A DNA stretch of 64,000 nt. Source: Mycobacterium sp. (GTDB taxonomy: Bacteria; Actinomycetota; Actinomycetes; Mycobacteriales; Mycobacteriaceae). Positions 1 to 12,667 of this stretch are shown piece after piece. The stretch is from assembly GCA_018401645.1 (NCBI GenBank), contig JAGYKK010000003.1:62001-126000 (forward strand), in the 5' to 3' direction. Made by a program: the position numbers and the translations under genes. The number at the start of each line of letters is the position of its first letter. Position 1 is the stretch's first letter. The notes beneath the pieces were generated by a model that saw nothing but the letters and a program-made list of their open reading frames with translations, ran no database searches and was not told the origin of the DNA.

Positions 1-2069
<2,069 letters not shown>

Positions 2070-2072
2070 CGT

Positions 2073-4067
2073 TCAAAGGTTCGGGATCTCGCGTTCGATC
2101 TCCTCCAGCCAGACTGTCGCCGCCATATCCGACGGCGCTCGCCAGTCGCCCCGTGGTGACAGCGAACCCCCGTGGGAAACCTTGGGACCGTTAGGCATTG
2201 CAGAGCGTTTGAACTGACTGAAGGAGTAAAAACGCTGGGCGAAGACTGCCAGCCAAGCGCGGATCTCGGACAAGGGATAGACATCACCGAAGGCATGCCA
2301 GGCCAGGAATGCGATCTTGGCGGGCCGAAAGCCGTAGCGCAACACCCAGAACAGTGAAAAATCCTGCAGCGGGTACGGACCGACTGTGGCCTCGCTGCTC
2401 TGGATGGGTTCGCCCGAACCGGCGGGCACCAATTCCGGGGTGATCTCGGTGTCGAGTACCGATTGCAACGTCTCCCCGACCGTGTCGTCAAACTGCTCGG
2501 ATGCAATCACCCATCGGATGAGGTGCTGGATAAGGGTTTTCGGCACTCCGCCGTTGACGTTGTAGTGGCTCATCTGATCGCCGACACCGTAGGTCGACCA
2601 ACCCAGCGCCAACTCCGAGAGATCACCGGTTCCCAGGACTATGCCGCCGCGCTGGTTGGCGATCCGGAACAGGTAGTCGGTTCGAAGGCCGGCTTGAACG
2701 TTTTCGAAGGTGACGTCGTAGACCGCCTCTCCGCGGGCATACGGATGGCCGATCTCGGCGAGCATCAACTCCGCGGTCGGGCGGATGTCGATTTCGGCGA
2801 AGGTCACTCCGAGTGCCTCAGAGAGCCTGATCGCATTGTTCCTGGTGTGCTCACCGGTGGCGAAGCCCGGCAGGGTGAACGCCAGGATGTCGCTGCGGGG
2901 CCGGCCTTCGGAGTCCATCGCCCGCGCGGCAACGATCAACGCATGGGTGGAATCCAGCCCGCCGGAAACCCCGATCACGACCCGGGGATGATTCAGCGCG
3001 CGCAGTCGCTGGGACAGGCCGGCGACCTGGATGTTGTAGCCCTCGTAACAATCCTGCTCCAATCGGGCCGGGTCACTGGGCACAAAGGGAAACCGCTCCA
3101 CCTCGCGGCGAAGGCCGATGTCACCGCCGGGCGCATCGAGCCGAAATCCGATCCGGCGGAAGGAATCCAGCCCAACCTGGTGATGGCGCCGGTTGTCGTC
3201 GAAGGTGCCCATCCGTAATCGCTCGGCACGCAGTAGATCCAGGTCGATATCGGCAACACAGCGGCGATCACCGGTTGCGAACCGCTCGGACTCTGCCAGC
3301 AGGCGGCCGTTCTCGTAGATCATCGTCTGACCGTCCCAGGCCAGATCGGTGCTGGATTCGCCTTCGCCGGCCGCTGAGTAGACGTAGGCCGCCAGGCATC
3401 GTGCCGACGCCGACTGTGCCAGCAGTTTGCGGTCGGTGGCCCGGCCGATGGTGACCGGACTCCCCGACAGGTTGGCCAGCACAGTCGCCCCGGCCAGTGC
3501 GGCCTGCGCACTGGGCGGTATCGGTACGAACATGTCCTCGCAGATCTCGACGTGCAGCACGAGTCCCGGGACTTCGATGGCGGCGAACAACAGATCGGGC
3601 CCGAACGGCACATCAGCCGCGAGAACGCGGATCACTCCACCCATGTCGTCGCCGGGCGCGACTTGGCGGCGCTCGTAGAACTCGCGGTAGGTCGGCAGGT
3701 AAGACTTCACCGCGACGCCCAGAATCTCTCCCCGGTGAATCACCACCGCGGTGTTGTAGATCCGGTGCAGGTGGCGCAGGGGCGCGCCGACGACCAGTAC
3801 CGGAAGTAGGTCCGCCGAAGCTGCGACGACGTCGGCCAGGGCCGTCTCCACGGCGTCGAGGAGGCTGTCCTGCATCAGAATGTCCTCGAGGGAGTACCCG
3901 GACAGGGTCAACTCCGGGAACACGGCCACCGCGACGCCCTCGTCGTGGCATTTCCGCGCGATTCGCACCACCGACTCGGCGTTGGCAGCGGGATCCGCAA
4001 GCACCGTCCGGTGCGTGCAGGCGGCCACCCGGACAAATCCGTGCCGGTAGGCGGAGAAGAAGTCCAT
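2073..4067 (-). CDS. nadE: Glutamine-dependent NAD+ synthetase
   Basis: Makes NAD+ from deamido-NAD+, ATP and glutamine-derived ammonia. The product is 664 residues from ATG 4067. An upstream in-frame start at 4112 exists, but the [19 protein letters not shown] start matches the mycobacterial protein. The N-terminal nitrilase-type glutaminase domain shows Glu in [10 protein letters not shown], Lys in [14 protein letters not shown] and the nucleophile Cys in HVEICEDMF. The C-terminal synthetase domain shows the ATP-binding P-loop [12 protein letters not shown] and [20 protein letters not shown]. The start lies 35 bp from the divergent sirtuin start at 4103. Housekeeping role is secure; complete length. 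Confidence 0.96.
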   Translation of the reverse strand: MDFFSAYRHGFVRVAACTHRTVLADPAANAESVVRIARKCHDEGVAVAVFPELTLSGYSLEDILMQDSLLDAVETALADVVAASADLLPVLVVGAPLRHLHRIYNTAVVIHRGEILGVAVKSYLPTYREFYERRQVAPGDDMGGVIRVLAADVPFGPDLLFAAIEVPGLVLHVEICEDMFVPIPPSAQAALAGATVLANLSGSPVTIGRATDRKLLAQSASARCLAAYVYSAAGEGESSTDLAWDGQTMIYENGRLLAESERFATGDRRCVADIDLDLLRAERLRMGTFDDNRRHHQVGLDSFRRIGFRLDAPGGDIGLRREVERFPFVPSDPARLEQDCYEGYNIQVAGLSQRLRALNHPRVVIGVSGGLDSTHALIVAARAMDSEGRPRSDILAFTLPGFATGEHTRNNAIRLSEALGVTFAEIDIRPTAELMLAEIGHPYARGEAVYDVTFENVQAGLRTDYLFRIANQRGGIVLGTGDLSELALGWSTYGVGDQMSHYNVNGGVPKTLIQHLIRWVIASEQFDDTVGETLQSVLDTEITPELVPAGSGEPIQSSEATVGPYPLQDFSLFWVLRYGFRPAKIAFLAWHAFGDVYPLSEIRAWLAVFAQRFYSFSQFKRSAMPNGPKVSHGGSLSPRGDWRAPSDMAATVWLEEIEREIPNL

Positions 4068-4102
4068 GCCCCATTGTGGCAGGCGGTCAGTACCCTCGCG
4101 GT

Positions 4103-4924
4103 ATGCAAGCACCGGAACTCGTGGCCCTGTTGGCCGGGAGACCGATCACCGTCCTGACCGGTGCGGGGGTCTCCACCGACTCCGGCATCCCGGACTATCG
4201 GAGCCCGGACTCCCCGCCGGCCAACCCGATGACGATCCGCCAGTTCACTTCCAGCACGGAATACCGGCGACGCTATTGGGCCCGCAACCACCTGGGCTGG
4301 CGGCATATGGCGCAGACCCGGCCCAACGCCGGACATCGCGCCCTGGCCGCCCTCGAACGATCCGGGGTCGTCACCGGGGTGATCACCCAGAACGTCGACC
4401 TACTGCACACCAAGGCCGGCAGTCGCGCCGTCATCAATCTGCATGGCACGTATGCGAGGGTGCGCTGTCTGGACTGCGACCACACCATGGCCCGGGTCGA
4501 ATTGGCTGACCGGCTTGAGGCCGCCAACCCCGGATTCACCCAGCGTGCACAGCGCATCGGTGGTCTGGCCGTGGCTCCCGACGCCGACGCCGTCGTGCCC
4601 GACACCGACTCCTTTCAGTTCGTCGACTGCCCGGTGTGTGGCGGAATGCTCAAGCCGGACATCGTCTACTTCGGGGAGACGGTTGCCAAACAGGTTGTGG
4701 ATCAGGCCTATTCACTGGTCGATGCCTCAGCGGCGTTGCTGGTGGCGGGGTCGTCGCTGACGGTCTTCTCCGGCTACCGGTTCGTGCGCCATGCCGCCGC
4801 TAGGAACATGCCGGTGGCGATCATCAATCGTGGGCCCACCCGCGGTGACGACTTGGCCACGGTCAAGGTGGAAGCGGGTTGCTCACCGCTACTGGCCTTG
4901 CTGGCTGATGAGTTGATCGGTTGA
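4103..4924 (+). CDS. SIR2-family NAD-dependent protein deacylase (zinc-containing sirtuin)
   Basis: Predicted NAD+-consuming lysine deacylase of 273 residues. Visible motifs: [15 protein letters not shown] (20-34, NAD binding), TQNVD (95-99), catalytic His114 in INLHGT, Zn-binding pairs Cys122/Cys125 (CLDC) and Cys175/Cys178 (CPVC), then KPDIVYFGE and the Rossmann segment [16 protein letters not shown] large insert between the Cys pairs and the overall pattern resemble class II (SIRT4-like) sirtuins, not the short class III enzyme Rv1151c; that assignment is inference. It is transcribed divergently from nadE, leaving a 35-bp promoter space, so the maker and a consumer of NAD+ could share regulation. 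The long open frame upstream of 4103 is non-coding shadow inside nadE. Confidence 0.9.
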   Translation: MQAPELVALLAGRPITVLTGAGVSTDSGIPDYRSPDSPPANPMTIRQFTSSTEYRRRYWARNHLGWRHMAQTRPNAGHRALAALERSGVVTGVITQNVDLLHTKAGSRAVINLHGTYARVRCLDCDHTMARVELADRLEAANPGFTQRAQRIGGLAVAPDADAVVPDTDSFQFVDCPVCGGMLKPDIVYFGETVAKQVVDQAYSLVDASAALLVAGSSLTVFSGYRFVRHAAARNMPVAIINRGPTRGDDLATVKVEAGCSPLLALLADELIG

Positions 4925-4926
4925 CA

Positions 4927-5439
4927 TCACGGAACGGCAACCTTGACGCCGGCGGATGAACTCGATCCCCGGAGGATGAGATCTCGGGGCACGGTGTCGG
5001 CCGGTACGTCAAAGGAGATGTGCACGACCAACTCGTCGCCGGGATTAATCGTCGTGGACCGAATGCCAGGGTTGCCGTAGATGTTGGCTGCCATGCTCGG
5101 CGAGAAGGCGCGGCCGGAATCGTCGATCAGCGTCTGGTCCCTATCGATGAAGGTCAGTGGCGCGCTTCCGACGTTGTCGATCGCCAGGGTGAAGACGACA
5201 AAGACACCCCGAGCCGTGACCGAACGGCCGGGGTCTCCGGGATCGCCCACCTGCTCTGCCCGCGAAACGTCCGACACGGCAAAGGCAAGGCCGCCGTCAC
5301 GAACCGCAGGACTCCCCGAGCCCGCCTCGAAGGGGGCGGCAATCCCGGCTCCCTCCACCGTTGTGGACGTCAAGGCGCACCCCGGCGCGACGGTTACCAG
5401 TGTCATCACCGCGACAAGTGCGGCAGCTGCCTTTCTCAC
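4927..5439 (-). CDS. Putative lipoprotein, DUF4352-like
   Basis: Small exported protein of 170 residues with an N-terminal signal and a lipobox APGC (Cys21), so the mature protein is probably lipid-anchored outside the membrane. The remaining region reads as one beta-sandwich: FVVFTLAIDNVGSAPLTF, DQTLIDDSGRAFSPS and LVVHISFDVPADTVPRDLILRG are typical of DUF4352/telokin-like domains of unknown role. It lies between the sirtuin stop (convergent, 2 bp apart) and proB (16 bp upstream on the same strand), so it could be read through from proB. No function can be assigned. Confidence 0.8.
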   Translation of the reverse strand: MRKAAAALVAVMTLVTVAPGCALTSTTVEGAGIAAPFEAGSGSPAVRDGGLAFAVSDVSRAEQVGDPGDPGRSVTARGVFVVFTLAIDNVGSAPLTFIDRDQTLIDDSGRAFSPSMAANIYGNPGIRSTTINPGDELVVHISFDVPADTVPRDLILRGSSSSAGVKVAVP

Positions 5440-5454
5440 GTCACCTCCCCGGCC

Positions 5455-6567
5455 CTAGACCGCCACCAGATCGTCGGCATGGACCGCGGGACGCCTCAAC
5501 TCGACAGGTAGGTCCGAGGTCGGGCGCCCGATCATGCCTGCCAACTCGGTTGCGTCGTAGGCAACCACGCCCCGGGCGACCAATTCGGCGTCCGGCCCGC
5601 GTAGTTCGACGACATCACCGCCGAAGAACTTTCCGGAGGTTCCGGTGATGCCGGCCGGCAGCAGTGAACGTCGCTGCGTCACCACGGCACCCACCGCACC
5701 GGTATCCAACGTCAGCACCCCGGCCGCCTCCGCTGCGTACCGCACCCAGAATCGCCGCGCCGACATCCGCATCGGTCGGGGCGCGAATACCGTACCGACC
5801 GACGCCTCGGTCAGTGCGCGCGCGGCGTCGCTCGCCGCGGCCAGTAGCACCGGCACACCGGCATCGGCGGCCAGCAGGGCCGCGGAAAGTTTCGAAGCCA
5901 TCCCCCCGGTACCCAACCGGCTGCCCCGCCCGGCGATCACTCCGTCGAGATCGTCGGGCCCGGCGACCTCTGCAATGAAACGAGCCGGCTTGTCTTTCGA
6001 CGCTTTTCGCGGATCACCGGCGTAGAGGCCGTCGATGTCGGACAGTAGAACCAGCGCGTCGGCGCCGACGAGTTGGGCCACCAGAGCCGAGAGCCGGTCG
6101 TTGTCGCCGAACCGGATCTCGTTGGTGGCCACGGTGTCGTTCTCGTTGACGATCGCCACCGCGTGCAAGGCCCGGAGCCGGTCCAGGGTCCGCGCGGCAT
6201 TGGTGTGCTGCACCCGTTGCGAGATGTCGTGAGCGGTCAGGAGTACCTGCCCGACCGTGCGGCCGTATCGCGCGAACGCCGTACTCCATGCGTTGACCAG
6301 AGCCACCTGGCCGACACTGGCCGCGGCCTGTTTGGTGGCAAGGTCGGCCGGCCGGCGGCTCAGGCCCAGCGGTTCGATACCGGCCGCGATCGCACCCGAG
6401 GACACGATCACCACATCGGAACCGGACCGCATCCGCGCCTCGATCGCATCGGCCAGCGCCGCCAGCCGGGCGCCGTCGAAAAGCCCAGAGGGGTCGGTCA
6501 GAGCGGTGGTGCCGACCTTGACAACGACGCTGCGCGCGGCCCGGATGGCGTCGCGATGGGGACTCAC
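5455..6567 (-). CDS. proB: Glutamate 5-kinase
   Basis: First committed step of proline synthesis, phosphorylating glutamate. The product is 370 residues with an amino-acid kinase domain ([68 protein letters not shown]) and a C-terminal PUA domain (about 280-360, [24 protein letters not shown]). Feedback inhibition by proline is typical of the family. Its ATG overlaps the obgE stop by 4 bp, so it is translationally coupled to the rplU-rpmA-obgE unit, the usual mycobacterial order. Confidence 0.96.
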   Translation of the reverse strand: MSPHRDAIRAARSVVVKVGTTALTDPSGLFDGARLAALADAIEARMRSGSDVVIVSSGAIAAGIEPLGLSRRPADLATKQAAASVGQVALVNAWSTAFARYGRTVGQVLLTAHDISQRVQHTNAARTLDRLRALHAVAIVNENDTVATNEIRFGDNDRLSALVAQLVGADALVLLSDIDGLYAGDPRKASKDKPARFIAEVAGPDDLDGVIAGRGSRLGTGGMASKLSAALLAADAGVPVLLAAASDAARALTEASVGTVFAPRPMRMSARRFWVRYAAEAAGVLTLDTGAVGAVVTQRRSLLPAGITGTSGKFFGGDVVELRGPDAELVARGVVAYDATELAGMIGRPTSDLPVELRRPAVHADDLVAV

Positions 6568-8024
6568 TCGTCAACTTCCGGCTGGTCTGGTTGCTCGCGG
6601 CGGTGCCGGCGAGCTTGCTTGCGCTCGGCCGCACCAATCCGGTCGTTGCGCTCCAAACGGGCATCGGTACCGCGGCCGGTCGGCATGACGTCGACTCCGG
6701 CCGGTGTCTGCGGTTCCCAGTCAAACGTCACGTCCCCGATGGTGACCGCGCAACCAGGGGTGGCGCCGCGGCGCAGCAACTCATCCTCAACACCGAGTCG
6801 CGCCAACCGGTCACCGAGATAGCCCACCGCCTCGTCGTTGGTGAAGTCGGTCTGGGCCACCCACCGCTGCGGCCGGTTGCCCTTGACCAGGAAACCACCG
6901 GGCTTCCCCGGGTCGGTCTCGACGGTGAAACCACTGGCATCAACCGGCACCGGGCGGATCACCGGTCGCCGCGATACCGCCGGGGGTTGGGCAGCGCGAT
7001 AGGCAGCCACCAAATCCCAAAGCGCGAAGGTCAACTCGCGCAATCCCTCCCGGGTCACCGTCGACACCTCGAACACCGGCCACCCGCGGTCGGCGATTTC
7101 CGGACGGACGAAGTCCGCTAGTTCGCGAGCCTCGGGGACATCAATCTTGTTGAGTACCACCGCGCGGGGCCGATCAGCGAGATCCACCAATATCGAGTCG
7201 CTCTGCAGCGTGGGCTGATAAGCGGCAAGTTCGGCTTCCAACGCATCGACATCTGAGATTGGGTCTCGGCCCGGTTCCATTGTGGCACAGTCAATCACAT
7301 GCACAAGCACCGAACACCGCTCGATGTGACGCAGAAAGTCGAGGCCCAGACCGCGGCCCTGGGAGGCGCCGGGAATCAGGCCCGGAACATCAGCGACGGT
7401 GAAGGTGTGTTCACCCGCTGACACCACCCCGAGGTTGGGTACCAGTGTCGTGAACGGGTAGTCGGCGATTTTTGGCTTGGCCGCCGAGATCGTCGACACC
7501 AGAGAAGACTTACCCGCCGACGGGAATCCGACCAACCCGACGTCGGCGACGGTCTTGAGCTCGAGGGTGAGGTCCCGGGTTTGGCCCTTCTCCCCGAGGA
7601 GAGCGAAACCTGGTGCTTTGCGGGCCCGGGAGGCGAGTGCGGCATTGCCGAGTCCGCCCCGACCGCCCGCCGCGGCGGCGAAGCGCGTGCCTACACCTAC
7701 CAGGTCGGCAAGCAGTCGGCCCTGGTCGTCGAGGACGACCGTGCCGTCAGGAACCCGCACCTCTAGGTCGGCGCCATAGGCGCCGTCACGGTTGCTCCCC
7801 ATGCCCTGCTTGCCCGAGGGTGCCACGACGTTGGGATGGTAGTGAAAGTCGAGCAGGGTGTGGACCTGGGGATCCACCACAAGGACGACGCTGCCACCGC
7901 GACCACCATTGCCACCGTCCGGGCCACCGAGTGGCTTGTACTTCTCCCGGTGCACCGATGCGCACCCGTTGCCGCCGTTCCCGGCGCTGGTGTGAATCAC
8001 CACCCGGTCGACGAACCGAACCAT
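6564..8024 (-). CDS. obgE: Obg GTPase (CgtA)
   Basis: Essential ribosome-associated GTPase acting in 50S assembly and stress signalling. The 486-residue product starts at ATG 8024 ([20 protein letters not shown]); the open frame continues upstream without homology. The N-terminal glycine-rich Obg fold has [11 protein letters not shown]. The G domain shows [12 protein letters not shown] (P-loop), DVPGLIPGA (G3) and NKID (G4). The C-terminal OCT domain contains [21 protein letters not shown]. The last ~50 residues are basic and low complexity. It sits 22 bp downstream of rpmA and overlaps proB by 4 bp. Confidence 0.96.
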   Translation of the reverse strand: MVRFVDRVVIHTSAGNGGNGCASVHREKYKPLGGPDGGNGGRGGSVVLVVDPQVHTLLDFHYHPNVVAPSGKQGMGSNRDGAYGADLEVRVPDGTVVLDDQGRLLADLVGVGTRFAAAAGGRGGLGNAALASRARKAPGFALLGEKGQTRDLTLELKTVADVGLVGFPSAGKSSLVSTISAAKPKIADYPFTTLVPNLGVVSAGEHTFTVADVPGLIPGASQGRGLGLDFLRHIERCSVLVHVIDCATMEPGRDPISDVDALEAELAAYQPTLQSDSILVDLADRPRAVVLNKIDVPEARELADFVRPEIADRGWPVFEVSTVTREGLRELTFALWDLVAAYRAAQPPAVSRRPVIRPVPVDASGFTVETDPGKPGGFLVKGNRPQRWVAQTDFTNDEAVGYLGDRLARLGVEDELLRRGATPGCAVTIGDVTFDWEPQTPAGVDVMPTGRGTDARLERNDRIGAAERKQARRHRREQPDQPEVDE

Positions 8025-8046
8025 CGTCGACAACTCCCGCGCGAGC

Positions 8047-8319
8047 CTAGGCCTCCGCGGATGGGCGGGCGAGGCGCACGATATTGACCGTCTTACGGCC
8101 GCGCTTGACTCCGAATTCCACCGCGCCCGGAGCGGTGGCGAAGAGGGTGTCGTCACCACCGCGACCGACGTTGACGCCCGGGTGGAAGTGGGTACCGCGC
8201 TGCCGGACGATGATCTCGCCGGCTTTGACTATCTGACCGCCGAATCGCTTGACACCGAGACGCTGGGAATTGGATTCGCGACCGTTCCGCGAGCTGGAAG
8301 CGCCCTTCTTGTGTGCCAT
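8047..8319 (-). CDS. rpmA: 50S ribosomal protein L27
   Basis: Large-subunit protein placed near the peptidyl-transferase centre. The 90-residue product has the standard start [21 protein letters not shown] and the core [23 protein letters not shown] purine-rich ribosome-binding site (AGGAGAGGGAGG) lies just upstream of ATG 8319. It follows rplU by 22 bp and precedes obgE, the classic rplU-rpmA-obg order. Confidence 0.97.
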   Translation of the reverse strand: MAHKKGASSSRNGRESNSQRLGVKRFGGQIVKAGEIIVRQRGTHFHPGVNVGRGGDDTLFATAPGAVEFGVKRGRKTVNIVRLARPSAEA

Positions 8320-8341
8320 GTCTTCTCGCCTCCCTCTCCTG

Positions 8342-8665
8342 TTACTTGATACCGACGACTTTGAGCACCGTCAGCGGCTGACGGTGTCCCTGACGCTTGT
8401 GATAGCCAGTCTTGTTCTTGAACTTGTGGATACGAATCTTCGGGCCTTTGATGTGCTCGAGAATCTCGCCGGTCACCGCGACCTTGGCCAATTCCGCAGC
8501 GTCGGTGGTCACCGCCGAGCCTGCGACGACGAGGGTGACGGGCAGAGACACCGAGGCGCCCGGTTCGGACTCAATCTTCTCGACCTTCACGATGTCACCG
8601 ACAGCAACCTTGTACTGCTTGCCGCCGGTCTTGACGATCGCGTAGGTGGCCGTCTCGGCTGCCAT
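8342..8665 (-). CDS. rplU: 50S ribosomal protein L21
   Basis: Binds 23S rRNA in the large subunit. The recognisable region runs from [19 protein letters not shown] to [27 protein letters not shown] chose ATG 8665, giving 107 residues, because AGAGGA lies at proper spacing upstream of it. An in-frame GTG at 8680 would add five residues that would themselves encode that Shine-Dalgarno. First gene of the rplU-rpmA-obgE-proB unit; a sigma-A-like promoter is visible at 8812-8841. Confidence 0.96.
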   Translation of the reverse strand: MAAETATYAIVKTGGKQYKVAVGDIVKVEKIESEPGASVSLPVTLVVAGSAVTTDAAELAKVAVTGEILEHIKGPKIRIHKFKNKTGYHKRQGHRQPLTVLKVVGIK

Positions 8666-8811
8666 CGATTCCTCTTCCACGTTGGCGACTGGGACGTCGC
8701 GGTGCTGCGTTCGCGCGCGACCCGGGTCGCGCTATCGGTCCTGGAGTGCGGGACACACCGGGATGACCGGCCGACCCGCTGCCACCGGCGGGGCCAGGCG
8801 GCAATCTCGTA

Positions 8812-8841
8812 ATGGTACTCCGACCAGCATCGGAGGGTCAA
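8812..8841 (-). promoter_or_regulatory. Putative sigma-A promoter of the rplU operon
   Basis: On the minus strand, a -35 box TTGACC (8841-8836) and a -10 box TACCAT (8817-8812) are separated by 18 bp. They lie about 150 bp upstream of rplU and just downstream of the inferred true rne stop at 8863. The sequence match is seen directly; the function is inference. Confidence 0.5.
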
Positions 8842-8960
8842 ACCAGCGACAAGCCTTCAGTTCTACGACGCCGGCGGACCGGCGGGCCGGGCCGCGGACC
8901 TGCGCCGCGACCTGCCGGGGGCCGCCAGACATCACGGTCGCCTCGTCCGCGTCGTCCTCG

Positions 8961-11579
8961 TTATCGGCCTCGTCGTCGGCCTCGTCGTCCCTCGTCCTCG
9001 TCGTCGGCCTCGTCGTCGTCCTCGTCGTCGTCCTCGTCGTCCGAATCATCGTTGTCCGCGTCGTCATCATCATCATCGTCGAGGCCGTCATCCTCATCGA
9101 TGGCGTCCTCATCGATGGGGTCGAGTTCCACGACATCCTCGTCGACGTCGTTCTCCATGGCGTCGTCGTCGACGTCCTCAACGTCCTCGTCGTCCTTACC
9201 GGTGGTGGCGGCCATCGCCTTGAACATCGGGTGCTCGCCCGGGGTGTGCGCGGGAACCCGGGCCATCGACGGTTCTTCGGCCCGGCCCTTCTTGCCGCGC
9301 CGCCCGCGACGTCCGGCCTCGGGCCGACTGCCGCCCGCGGACGCGTTGTCCACCGGATCGGCATGCAGGAGGATTCCCCGGCCATTGCATTCCGTGCAGT
9401 TGGTGGAAAACGCCTCGATCAGTCCGGTGCCCAACCGTTTGCGCGTCAGCTGAACCAGGCCCAGCGATGTCACTTCGGAGACTTGGTGGCGAGTGCGATC
9501 TCGGGCCAAAGCCTCGGTCAACCGTCGCAGCACCAGGTCGCGGTTGGACTCCAGCACCATGTCGATGAAGTCGATCACCACGATGCCGCCGATATCGCGC
9601 AGTCGTAGCTGCCGTACGACCTCCTCGGCGGCCTCAAGATTGTTCTTCGTGACGGTCTGCTCGAGATTGCCGCCCGTGCCGGTGAATTTACCGGTGTTGA
9701 CATCGACCACCGTCATCGCCTCGGTTCGGTCGATCACCAGCGTGCCACCGGAGGGTAACCAAACCTTGCGGTCGATTGCCTTGGCGAGCTGCTCTTGGAT
9801 CCGGTACACCGAGAATACGTCGGGTCCATCCGGTCCGCCTGGCGGATCGTATTTGCTAAGCTTCGAATTCAGTTCCGGCGCAACAGAATTCACATATTCA
9901 GTGATGGTTTCCCAGGCTTCGTCGCCGGAGACTGCCAATCCGGAGAAATCTTCATTGAACAGATCGCGGATTACCTTCACCAGAACGTCTGGCTCTTCGT
10001 AGAGAGCCACTGCAACGCCGGCGGCCTTGGCCTTGATCTCCTCGGCCTGCTCGGCGATTGTGACCCAGCGCTCTTGCAACCGGGTGACGTCACCGCGGAT
10101 GTCGTCTTCCTTGACACCCTCCGACGCGGTTCGGATGATCACACCGGCGTCCGCCGGTACCACTTCGCGCAGGATCTCCTTGAGTCGCTGACGTTCGGTA
10201 TCGGGCAGTTTGCGGCTGATCCCGGTGGACCCGGCGCCCGGCACGTAAACCAAGTACCGACCGGCGAGCGACAGTTGCGTAGTGAGACGGGCGCCCTTGT
10301 GGCCGGCCGGGTCCTTGCTGACCTGGACGACGACGTAGTCGCCGGGTTTGAGTGCCTGTTCGATCTTGCGACTGGCGCCGCCGAGTCCGGCGGCCTCCCA
10401 GTTCACCTCGCCGGCATAAAGCACACCGTTGCGACCCCGGCCGATATCGACGAACGCGGCTTCCATCGAGGGCAGCACGTTCTGAACGATCCCAAGGTAG
10501 ATGTTGCCGACCAGGGACGCGGAGGAAGCCGACGTTACGAAGTGCTCAACGACCACGCCATCTTCGAGTACCGCGATCTGGGTGTAGCGCGCGCCTTCAT
10601 GCGGCGGTTCGGTGCGAACCTTGTCGCGCACCACCATCACCCGGTCCACCGCCTCCCTGCGGGCGAGGAACTCGGCTTCGGAAAGAATCGGTGGCCGGCG
10701 ACGGCCAGCGTCGCGACCGTCCCGGCGACGCTGTCGCTTGGCCTCCAGTCGGGTGGATCCGCTGATGCCCTGGATCTCCGGAGACTCTCGCTCCGCCTTC
10801 GACCGGGGTGCCCGCTCGTGGACCACGGTGTTGGGCGGGTCGTCACCGGACGCCGAGTCCGCTTCATCGGGGCTTCCCGACTTACGCCGCCGCCGCCGAC
10901 GACGGCGACGCGTGGCACCCTCCCCCGACCCAGGCTCCTCATCGCCGTCATCATCGCCGGAGTCGGGGTCTGAGTCCCCGCCTTCCGTCGGTACCTCATC
11001 AGCATCGGCCAAGCGATCGGGGACCTCGTCCTCGTCATCGGCACCGGACTCGCCTCGGCCTCTGCCGCGCCCCCGGCGACCGCGCCGGCGACGTCGGCTG
11101 GCCGGGCGGCCGGTCGCGTCGTCCACATCTTCGGCGTCGTCTTCGGCGTCGTCTTCGGCGTCGTCATCGCCGTCGGCATCGCCATAACCATCAGCGCGGT
11201 GGCTGTCATCGACCACGGCAGCCACCGGCTGCGGCGCGACGAACAGCGGCATGTATGCCGGTATCTCCGCCGGCGCCACGATGATCATGCGGGAGTCGGA
11301 CCCGATGTCGGCGGCGGTTTCGGCGGCCGTTTCGGCGGCGAGCAGTTCACGAACCCGGAGCGCATCGGCCTGGTCAACGCTGGACTGGGCGCTGCGAGAT
11401 CGCCCGTCAAGTTCGGCAAGCGCGTCCAGTACCCGCTTGCTGGTCGTACCCAGCGCGCGCGCCAGGGTGTGCACTCTCAGCCGCTCAGGCAACTCCTCGG
11501 TAGCCGGCGGCTCCCACTGCAGGGCGCCTTCGGGCAGATCTTGATTGCGGTCATCGGTGGTGAGATCATCATCGGTCAC
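8961..11579 (-). CDS. rne: Ribonuclease E/G; C-terminus displaced by frameshifts
   Basis: Endoribonuclease that starts RNA decay and matures rRNA and tRNA. The GTG start at 11579 has a strong GAGGAG site. An N-terminal IF2-N-like segment (LRVHTLARALGTTSKRVLDAL) is followed by an acidic/Arg-rich linker, then the S1 region (VGNIYLGIVQNVLPSMEAAFVDIGRGRNG), the 5'-sensor and DNase-I-like catalytic region (IDRTEAMTVVDVNTGKF, GGIVVIDFIDM) and the Zn-link CTECNGRG. The open frame ends after 872 residues inside a GAC-rich acidic tail. Beyond the stop, moving one frame at a CCC run near 8990 and again at a C5 run near 8920 yields a tail ending RRRSAARPAGPPAS with a stop at 8865-8863. I recall a similar ARPAGPP ending in mycobacterial RNase E. 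The displayed end is therefore probably an artefact of two extra bases. Confidence 0.93.
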   Translation of the reverse strand: MTDDDLTTDDRNQDLPEGALQWEPPATEELPERLRVHTLARALGTTSKRVLDALAELDGRSRSAQSSVDQADALRVRELLAAETAAETAADIGSDSRMIIVAPAEIPAYMPLFVAPQPVAAVVDDSHRADGYGDADGDDDAEDDAEDDAEDVDDATGRPASRRRRRGRRGRGRGRGESGADDEDEVPDRLADADEVPTEGGDSDPDSGDDDGDEEPGSGEGATRRRRRRRRRKSGSPDEADSASGDDPPNTVVHERAPRSKAERESPEIQGISGSTRLEAKRQRRRDGRDAGRRRPPILSEAEFLARREAVDRVMVVRDKVRTEPPHEGARYTQIAVLEDGVVVEHFVTSASSASLVGNIYLGIVQNVLPSMEAAFVDIGRGRNGVLYAGEVNWEAAGLGGASRKIEQALKPGDYVVVQVSKDPAGHKGARLTTQLSLAGRYLVYVPGAGSTGISRKLPDTERQRLKEILREVVPADAGVIIRTASEGVKEDDIRGDVTRLQERWVTIAEQAEEIKAKAAGVAVALYEEPDVLVKVIRDLFNEDFSGLAVSGDEAWETITEYVNSVAPELNSKLSKYDPPGGPDGPDVFSVYRIQEQLAKAIDRKVWLPSGGTLVIDRTEAMTVVDVNTGKFTGTGGNLEQTVTKNNLEAAEEVVRQLRLRDIGGIVVIDFIDMVLESNRDLVLRRLTEALARDRTRHQVSEVTSLGLVQLTRKRLGTGLIEAFSTNCTECNGRGILLHADPVDNASAGGSRPEAGRRGRRGKKGRAEEPSMARVPAHTPGEHPMFKAMAATTGKDDEDVEDVDDDAMENDVDEDVVELDPIDEDAIDEDDGLDDDDDDDADNDDSDDEDDDEDDDEADDEDEGRRGRRRGR

Positions 11580-11837
11580 GTAGTCTCCTCAGGCCCCCGG
11601 GCGCGTCATACCGACGCGGCCACTCGAGGGCTCGCTGTAGGTCCGAGCGGATGCCCGGACTCGTCTGTCTTTGGCGTGAATGACGGCCGTTGACGGTCCG
11701 CGCCATACCGCAGGCCGCGGTAGTCGCGCACGTCTGAAGTCTCATTCCGGATGCCCGTTACCGGGCGTCGGTTGCTAGTATCCCACACCGTCGGCGGGAC
11801 TCGAGCCAGCGCCCGAGAACCCACCGCTAGAGCCCAC

Positions 11838-12248
11838 TCAGCCAGCCGGAAACCACAGGTCGATCTCACGCGCAGCCGACTCCGATGAGTCGGAACCATG
11901 CACCAGGTTGAACTGGGTCTCCAGGCCTAAATCTCCCCGGATGGTGCCGGGGGCGGCCTTCTCAACCGGGTCGGTCCCCCCGGCGATCTGGCGGAATGCG
12001 GCAACCGCGCGGGGACCTTCGAGAACCGCGGCGATCACCGGACCGGAGGTGATGAACTCCAGCAGCGAACCGAAAAAGGGCCTGTCCTGGTGTTCGGCGT
12101 AATGCGCGCGGGCCAAAGCATCTCCGACGTTCTTGAGTTCAAGGGAGACGATGGACAGGCCCTTGCGCTCAATTCGTCCGATGATGTCCCCGACCACCCC
12201 CCGCTGCACACCGTCGGGCTTGATCAGCATCAGAGTCCGCTCAGTCAC
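11838..12248 (-). CDS. ndk: Nucleoside diphosphate kinase
   Basis: Balances nucleoside triphosphate pools through a phosphohistidine intermediate. GTG start at 12248 gives 136 residues, the usual length: [16 protein letters not shown], then the active-site region [20 protein letters not shown] with the catalytic His, and [11 protein letters not shown] at the end. The longer open frame upstream of 12248 has no homology and overlaps the next gene. It lies 17 bp downstream of the DUF4233 gene. Confidence 0.96.
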   Translation of the reverse strand: MTERTLMLIKPDGVQRGVVGDIIGRIERKGLSIVSLELKNVGDALARAHYAEHQDRPFFGSLLEFITSGPVIAAVLEGPRAVAAFRQIAGGTDPVEKAAPGTIRGDLGLETQFNLVHGSDSSESAAREIDLWFPAG

Positions 12249-12265
12249 GGAATCGAGCCTACCGT

Positions 12266-12667
12266 TCACTCGGGCGGTGGTTGCTGGCCGGGTAACAGGC
12301 CCAGCCGCTGCCGACGCAGCACTTCGGCCCGCAAATAAGCGATGACGCCCCAAACCACCAGAAACAGCAGACCCATGAAACCGATGGCTGGGTAGACGAG
12401 GAATCCGGCGACCAATACCAGTTGAACTCCCAGATTCACCCAGATCGCCCATGGTCGCCCCTGTAGACCGGCCAGCACGCCGAGCAAGATCGCGAAGCCT
12501 ACCAGGTAGGACGTTGACCAGGGCGTGAGACCGCCGCCGACCGATCTGACCACCGGGAGCGCCAGCAGCACGGTGATCATCTCCAGGATCAGCGTCGCGG
12601 CCATCACGCCGCGAAAGCTCTTCCATGGATCCGGCGCCGCGTCGACGTTCGGGGGCGGGCCGCTCAT
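12266..12667 (-). CDS. DUF4233 membrane protein (Rv2446c-like)
   Basis: Small integral membrane protein, 133 residues with about four hydrophobic helices ([66 protein letters not shown]). The N-terminus is proline-rich and probably cytoplasmic. Its start overlaps the folC stop by 4 bp and ndk follows, the order conserved in mycobacteria. Function unknown. Confidence 0.87.
   Translation of the reverse strand: MSGPPPNVDAAPDPWKSFRGVMAATLILEMITVLLALPVVRSVGGGLTPWSTSYLVGFAILLGVLAGLQGRPWAIWVNLGVQLVLVAGFLVYPAIGFMGLLFLVVWGVIAYLRAEVLRRQRLGLLPGQQPPPE

Noticed and set aside
3497..4102. Long N-terminal extension of the sirtuin frame
   Set aside because: It is antisense to nadE and Arg/Pro-rich without homology; the sirtuin domain starts cleanly at ATG 4103.
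8964..9200. GAC/GTC microsatellite as a separate repeat element
   Set aside because: It is the coding sequence of the Asp/Glu-rich RNase E tail.
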